DNA of 64,000 nt from Metarhizium brunneum. Lineage: Eukaryota > Ascomycota > Sordariomycetes > Hypocreales > Clavicipitaceae. The position numbers and the translations under genes are program-made. Positions 59,335 through 64,000 of this stretch are shown here, one piece after another (within the stretch, counting starts at the first letter, position 1; every line of letters begins with the position of its first letter). The DNA is taken from contig NC_089424.1 in assembly GCF_013426205.1 (NCBI RefSeq), positions 3,162,001 to 3,226,000 on the forward strand. Reading direction: 5' to 3'. The notes under the pieces are model-generated. The model did no database searches. It had not been told where the DNA came from and saw only the letters and a list, made by a program, of their open reading frames with translations.

Positions 59335-61545
59335 GCGACGCATTACACCGAATGCGAGGCAATAAAAACATTTACAGAGACTCATTGCAGAGTTGTGGCA
59401 TACAAAAACGAAGGCATGACTTTCAGCATTGACACACCTCCTCAACCCGCACCCCCGTGGCTGTGGGCATGGACAGTGTTGATATGGCTCGTATACATAG
59501 AGCAATCATATAGGCGTTTGGGGTGTCATAGTAACCGACCCGGAGAGGCTTTGTTGTTTGATTAATTTCTCAAGGGTCGAGGTTTTACACGGTACTTTTT
59601 GACAAGGCGGGGACTGATCCCGCATGATTAGGGAACAATGGAAGACGAAGATAAAATCAGCGTACAGAGTTTGTGGCCTTGGACTTTTATTTTCTCGCCG
59701 TTCTGCATGTTACATGCCGAGACTCGTTGCTGCCGACGGCAGGATGTGTATGGACGAAGTCTGAGGAAGCCGGTATCTCTATCATGTGGCCTTTATTTTT
59801 TTTATTTTTTTGCTTAATCCGGCTATTACATGTGCGGCTGCTGCAGTCACTTGACCGGAGTGTAGTTTATTCACATTTTGATTCGCGTGTACGAGTATAC
59901 GTGTTAATATTATTATTATTCTGGATGCAATGCAGGCCTGTGGGTAATTGCGCGATGTGTTCTGGAGGTTGCTGATCATGGCGAGTCGATGAGGATAATG
60001 GAGTATCTGTTAAGGTGGCTCGTGCCGTTCTGAATAAGCTAAAGGTGATTAGATATCTCGTGAAAGGGACGCGCATTTTGGGCTTTGTTCAGTCTCTCTA
60101 TAAAGATGGCACGGGGTGGTGCAGGTCACTGTGAAACATTGAAGGCATTCAGTGTTGTCGCTTGCCAGGCCACTCATTATCCAGCCTTGAGTGTTGTGAA
60201 CTGAGATTTCTTTGGGGTCTATTCGAGTGCCGCTAGCTGCCTCGATAGAAATAACTACACCAGACCAGACCCTTAAGATGCCAACCCGCGTTGGTTGAAC
60301 GCTTTCGGATAGCTGAGTAAACGCCACTCCCCACGGGGGCCGGTTGAGTTAACGTCTGGGTGCCTGGCTGCATGTGTGGTGCTCAGAGGCTAAAATTAGC
60401 GTCATCCAGCGCCACACCCGAGTAGTACTTGCTTAAGTATGTGAGCGGCGTCCAAGGCCATGACAGTATTCATAAGTAAACAGAAAACGTTAGATCTTGA
60501 TCCTATTTCTCAATCACCATGTACTCTTGTTCTTATTTGGCTGGTATTCCCGGCCGATATGACTGCCCCCAGTTATCCGCAACTTTAAAAAAACATTCCT
60601 CTCCTTTGTCCCGTGGGGTCTACTGAAATACTATGTACTACCCCGGTTGCTCACTGTACGCGGAGTAAAGTAAATGTCTTAGCACTGCAGCCTTCGGTTC
60701 ATCACGGTGACCCTAAATGCCAAGACGAGACGTGGTATGATTGTGTGGGGGATTGTGTCTTCTCGGTAACACACACCTCAAGAGGTGCCGCCGCCATGGC
60801 GCAGTATGGACCGCTCAATCCCAGCATACTACATACTCTCTGGCTCATCCAGTCTCTACAAGGATTTATTTTTATTTCTATTCTTTTCGCTCTCGCTGTC
60901 TTTCCAATCAAAGGGACCAATGGTTCGTACTGGCGCATCTGCATTGGTGGTTGAAACCTACGCACGAGTCACGGCGCTCTGAGATAAAGCCTAGTAATAT
61001 AGCCAATCGCCTTGGCTCGAAACAAGGCGGCTAAGACGCTCAAGAAATATCCTTCGGGCTGGAATCAAGAAACACGCACATCAGTCTAGGGTCGATGATG
61101 AGTTTGGTTATATTATTGAATATCCTAGCGGCCGGCCTCAATACCGGATGCTTTACAAGCATTCTCAGTGCTTCACACGCAAGCCACACCTTGTGAGTGA
61201 GAGAGAGAGAGACGAGTGGCCAAAAAGTCCATGTGCATTCTTGGTAGTATGTTTTGAGATCAACGTCAAACCTCTTATGCAATGACATCAACCTGAGATA
61301 CCCGGGAGGAAAAGCTAGTACAATTCAACACACATGGCATTTGATCTTAATATAGCGATCCAGACAGACATCCAATAACAAGATTCGATATTATCATACG
61401 GTACATGCGTTCTAGTTTGTTGCGGGATCGATGACCGGCTACCCAGTTCCAAGCTGTGCCGTAAAACGCCCGCCAATGATTCAACGCTGATTTCTGTTTG
61501 CAACTTCTGTACTTTGTTCTTTGTTTGTGCCCTGCTGCCAGCAGT
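59335..61545. other. Convergent 3' intergenic region (2.2 kb)
   Basis: Between the convergent ends of Gs-1/KNR4 and HID1. It contains a short (GA)n run near 61199-61212 and A/T-rich stretches near 59790-59930. No coding sequence, tRNA or transposon is recognised. Confidence 0.5.
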
Positions 61546-64000
61546 TTATGGGCCCATCCTTGGTGAGGTACTGGGATTTGCATTTGGTGCTGGTTGTCCC
61601 CCTCGCAGGTTGATTTGTCCGATACGAGAGACAATGTTGCTGCCTACAGCATCGACCGCCCCCCTGGGAGAAGTGAGCGTAGGTCCCGCTGGCGCAGTTT
61701 CTTGCACGCGGAATAGTTTGATTGCCGTGCCACTCCAGATGCCCATTGTTCCCTTCGCAATCTGCATCTCATTGGAAAAGACGACGCCCCATAACAGCGA
61801 TTCGTACCACCCCAAGGCAAGGGGAGACCACTCAAAAGAATGGACCCGAGCCGGAGAAGGTTCTATACCAATCAAATCAATCTCTTGGATGCGACGAACA
61901 AGCTCTGGAGTTAGCACTTCTCGACCAGCCTGACGAGGCAACACACTAGAAACCTGCTGGATCAACGTCAAGATGCTGTGAAGAGGTAGCTCTGGCAGCC
62001 AGCCGTCGATCCACTGGGAGGTAGGCTCAAATGAACCACTCTGCATTCTTGCCGAGGACGATTGCCCGCCAAGACTTGTAGTACTATTCTGTCTCGAGAA
62101 CGAGCGGCTTCCAGCTGGCATCTTGCCACGAGCCTTTTCCGACATGCCACGCAGCTGAGTTGGGACGGCATCATCAAAGTTGCCTGCTGATGAGGCTTGT
62201 GACACGTTCTCACTCGTCGTCGATTGGGTCGGCGTCGGTTGAGGGTCTTCATCACTATCGTCGTCAGAGTCCCCAATCGCAAAAGTGCCATCCTCAGTGA
62301 TTTCATCTAAAATTGGAGACTTGACTGGAGCAACAGATGGGCTTCGTGTGGAATCGAATGAGCTTCGGATAGATCCAGAGTCTACCGAGTCGACACGATC
62401 CTTCTTCAGCCGTTTTCTTCGCTCAATCTCCTCTTGGCCACTTTCAAGCGTGAAAGACCGCAAAGCTTCGATTCGCTTTCGATTTTTGATAATAGCCAGG
62501 ACAAGTTCAGGGTTCTTCCGATAGTTATGGTCGATGATGGCACTTATGGATTCCATGAGTGAGTGCAAGAGTTGATAGTTCGTCTCGTTCGCGAGAAGAA
62601 ACGATGGGGATGACATAGACGTGAACAGGTGCATTAGCTGTGAGCTGCCTGCCGCACCGAGTCCCTGAATATATGGCGATATGTTGTTAATAACCGCCAA
62701 GAGGGCCGGATAGATGGCTGTGAAGCTGCCTTGGCTTGATGTAATGAGATTGTAGATGGAATGGATCAGGAAATCGCAATACGTGCCCTTGAAGCCGTTG
62801 ATGCGGATGCCTACAGGTAGGCTGTCTTGACCCTCGAATTGCTTGTTCAGACTAGGACCAAACTTTGAGTCAACACTTAGCGTCTGGAGCAAGAATGCGC
62901 ACATTCGGACGACTCCCTGCTTGGCGGGTTCGTTTTTGTACTCCAGCGCATAAAATATTGTTAACACCACAAAGTCATGCACTCGGTTCGTATCAATGAT
63001 GAAGGATCGAAATCGCTTATTGCATTGTGTTATTTCCCAGAAGAACATCAGGATTTCAGGTGCGAAGTTGGTAGTGGCCTGAGCCCCTGGCAGGTATGAT
63101 GTCTTTTCTTGGAGTGGCTGGCTGAGTATTCTCGACATGCCATCAACGATAAACTGAAAGTCTTGCGGTCGGTGCAAACGACCCAGGAAATGGCGGTAAA
63201 AGTTCTTGGAAGATATACTCGACTGAGTGGTCTGTTCAGGAATCGGGTATACGAGTAGCGTGAGCAGAAACTCTAGAGAATAAGTCACCAATATTTGCTT
63301 CGCATCTTTGAACCCCAGTGTGTTATACGGCACTCGCCAGCTTGCCGGGTTGAATTTGAGAGTCTACGTATCAGTTAGCGTCTAAAATATACGACACCAT
63401 TTCCTGACTATGCAGTCAAACGTACCGTATTAAGTAGAGAGCAGAGAACCGAAAGGACAATTTGCTTGTCCTGGCAGGTGCAGAGATATGTCAACGTTCG
63501 TGTTCCAGCTTGAGCGAGAACTCCTGGTGTGGAGTACATGCTTTGACCAGCCAGCGCCAGCAGTAGTCGTAGGATCTCCGCCCGGTTGCTCTCAAGTTCC
63601 TTGGTTGTGGCAACGGCATTATTGCATCCAACACCGCTCTGCCATATTGCGTAGGTGACTTTGTCGTGGCCATGAGGTTGACGAGTAATGGTAAGGTCGG
63701 AATAAAAGAGTAAATCTATCAGAGTGTCTATTAGCTCCTCTGCAAGGGGCTTGACTTCTTCGTATTCCTCAGCATTAGGTTTGCTTTCTTCTTTGTCATT
63801 CTCTGCTCCGTCGAAAAGGACTTCGTTTGCGATGATGGCCCGCCGTGTTTTCCTTCGACGCTGGCCCCAAAAGAAGCGTTCTTGCCAGCTACTTAGGCTC
63901 TCTTTTTCGTATAGATAGGGAAGCAACCGAGTTAATACTCGAATGCAGTTCAAGGCATCCTTCTCGGGAGCGAGCTCGGGATCGGGAAACGATGGATGGT
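61546..64000 (-). CDS. HID1: HID1-family protein (3' part, 5' end beyond the window)
   Basis: A member of the HID1/dymeclin family: peripheral trans-Golgi proteins needed for sorting into secretory granules in animals. The S. pombe homologue (Ftp105) localises the deubiquitinase Ubp5 to the Golgi. The visible exons are 63426-64000 (open at the window edge) and 61546-63363, with a 62-nt intron (donor GTACGT, branch GCTAAC, acceptor CGTAG). The first begins 'HPSFPDPELAPEKDALNC', then 'RLLPYLYEKESLSSW' and 'FFWGQRRRK', a strongly conserved element. The join gives 'LLNTTLKFNPASWRVPYN'. Helical repeats follow ('FLIHSIYNLITSSQGSF', 'HLFTSMSSPSFLL'), then an acidic/Ser-rich disordered insert of about 130 residues and a conserved C-terminal helical part ('WLPELPLHSILTLIQQV'). 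About 797 codons are present; the N-terminus is missing. Confidence 0.9.

Noticed and set aside
1..64000. Secondary-metabolite cluster or transposon island
   Set aside because: No PKS, NRPS, terpene synthase, cluster-type transcription factor, transposase or reverse transcriptase motif was found in any reconstructed gene or larger open frame.

Overview
The window is nuclear DNA of a filamentous ascomycete (Pezizomycotina), most likely a sordariomycete of the Hypocreales. This rests on short spliceosomal introns (50-110 nt, GTRNGT-type donors, CTAAC/CTAAT-type branch sites, CAG/TAG acceptors), roughly 5 kb between gene starts, no operons, and families that are fungal or expanded in fungi: rhodopsin-type membrane proteins, DUF3684, DUF3176, DUF1757, AA11-type LPMO, and the Gs-1/KNR4 cell-wall regulator. 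The species cannot be named from the sequence alone. I rebuilt sixteen protein-coding genes, most with explicit exon joins; the first and last run off the window edges.

Layout. 1-10.5 kb: 5' end of a rhodopsin-like membrane protein (-), an APC-superfamily permease (+), a 1785-residue protein with an HSP90/sacsin-type ATPase fold and a C-terminal HExxH motif (+), and a tiny probable complex I subunit (+). 10.8-16.6 kb: eIF2B-delta (GCD2, -), mitochondrial ArgJ (ornithine acetyltransferase, +) and imidazoleglycerol-phosphate dehydratase (HIS3, -), an amino-acid-control neighbourhood with CPC1/Gcn4-type motifs upstream of each. 17.1-23.1 kb: APC/C subunit Cdc16/Cut9 (+), a glycine-rich DUF1757 membrane protein (+) and acetoacetyl-CoA synthetase (-). 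24.1-35.9 kb: one gene, the 3870-residue SAGA/NuA4 scaffold TRA1 (-), divergent from a gamma-glutamylcyclotransferase-like gene (+) that contains an 8-nt microexon. 41.2-49.8 kb: a secreted AA11-type LPMO, a DUF3176 membrane protein and an epoxide-hydrolase-like protein lacking its catalytic residues (all +). 50.3-64 kb: exocyst Sec8 (+), Gs-1/KNR4 (+) and the 3' part of HID1 (-, open at the right edge).

Most genes are unrelated housekeeping loci that are simply adjacent. The one functional grouping I see is GCD2-argJ-HIS3. Sec8, HID1 and Gs-1/KNR4 all bear on secretion and cell-wall growth, but adjacency alone does not show co-regulation. Long gene-free stretches (37.4-41.2, 42.7-45.3, 53.6-57.6 and 59.3-61.5 kb) carry only simple repeats and a recurrent 9-mer, TACTCCGTA. 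I found no secondary-metabolite cluster, transposon, tRNA, rRNA or CRISPR array.
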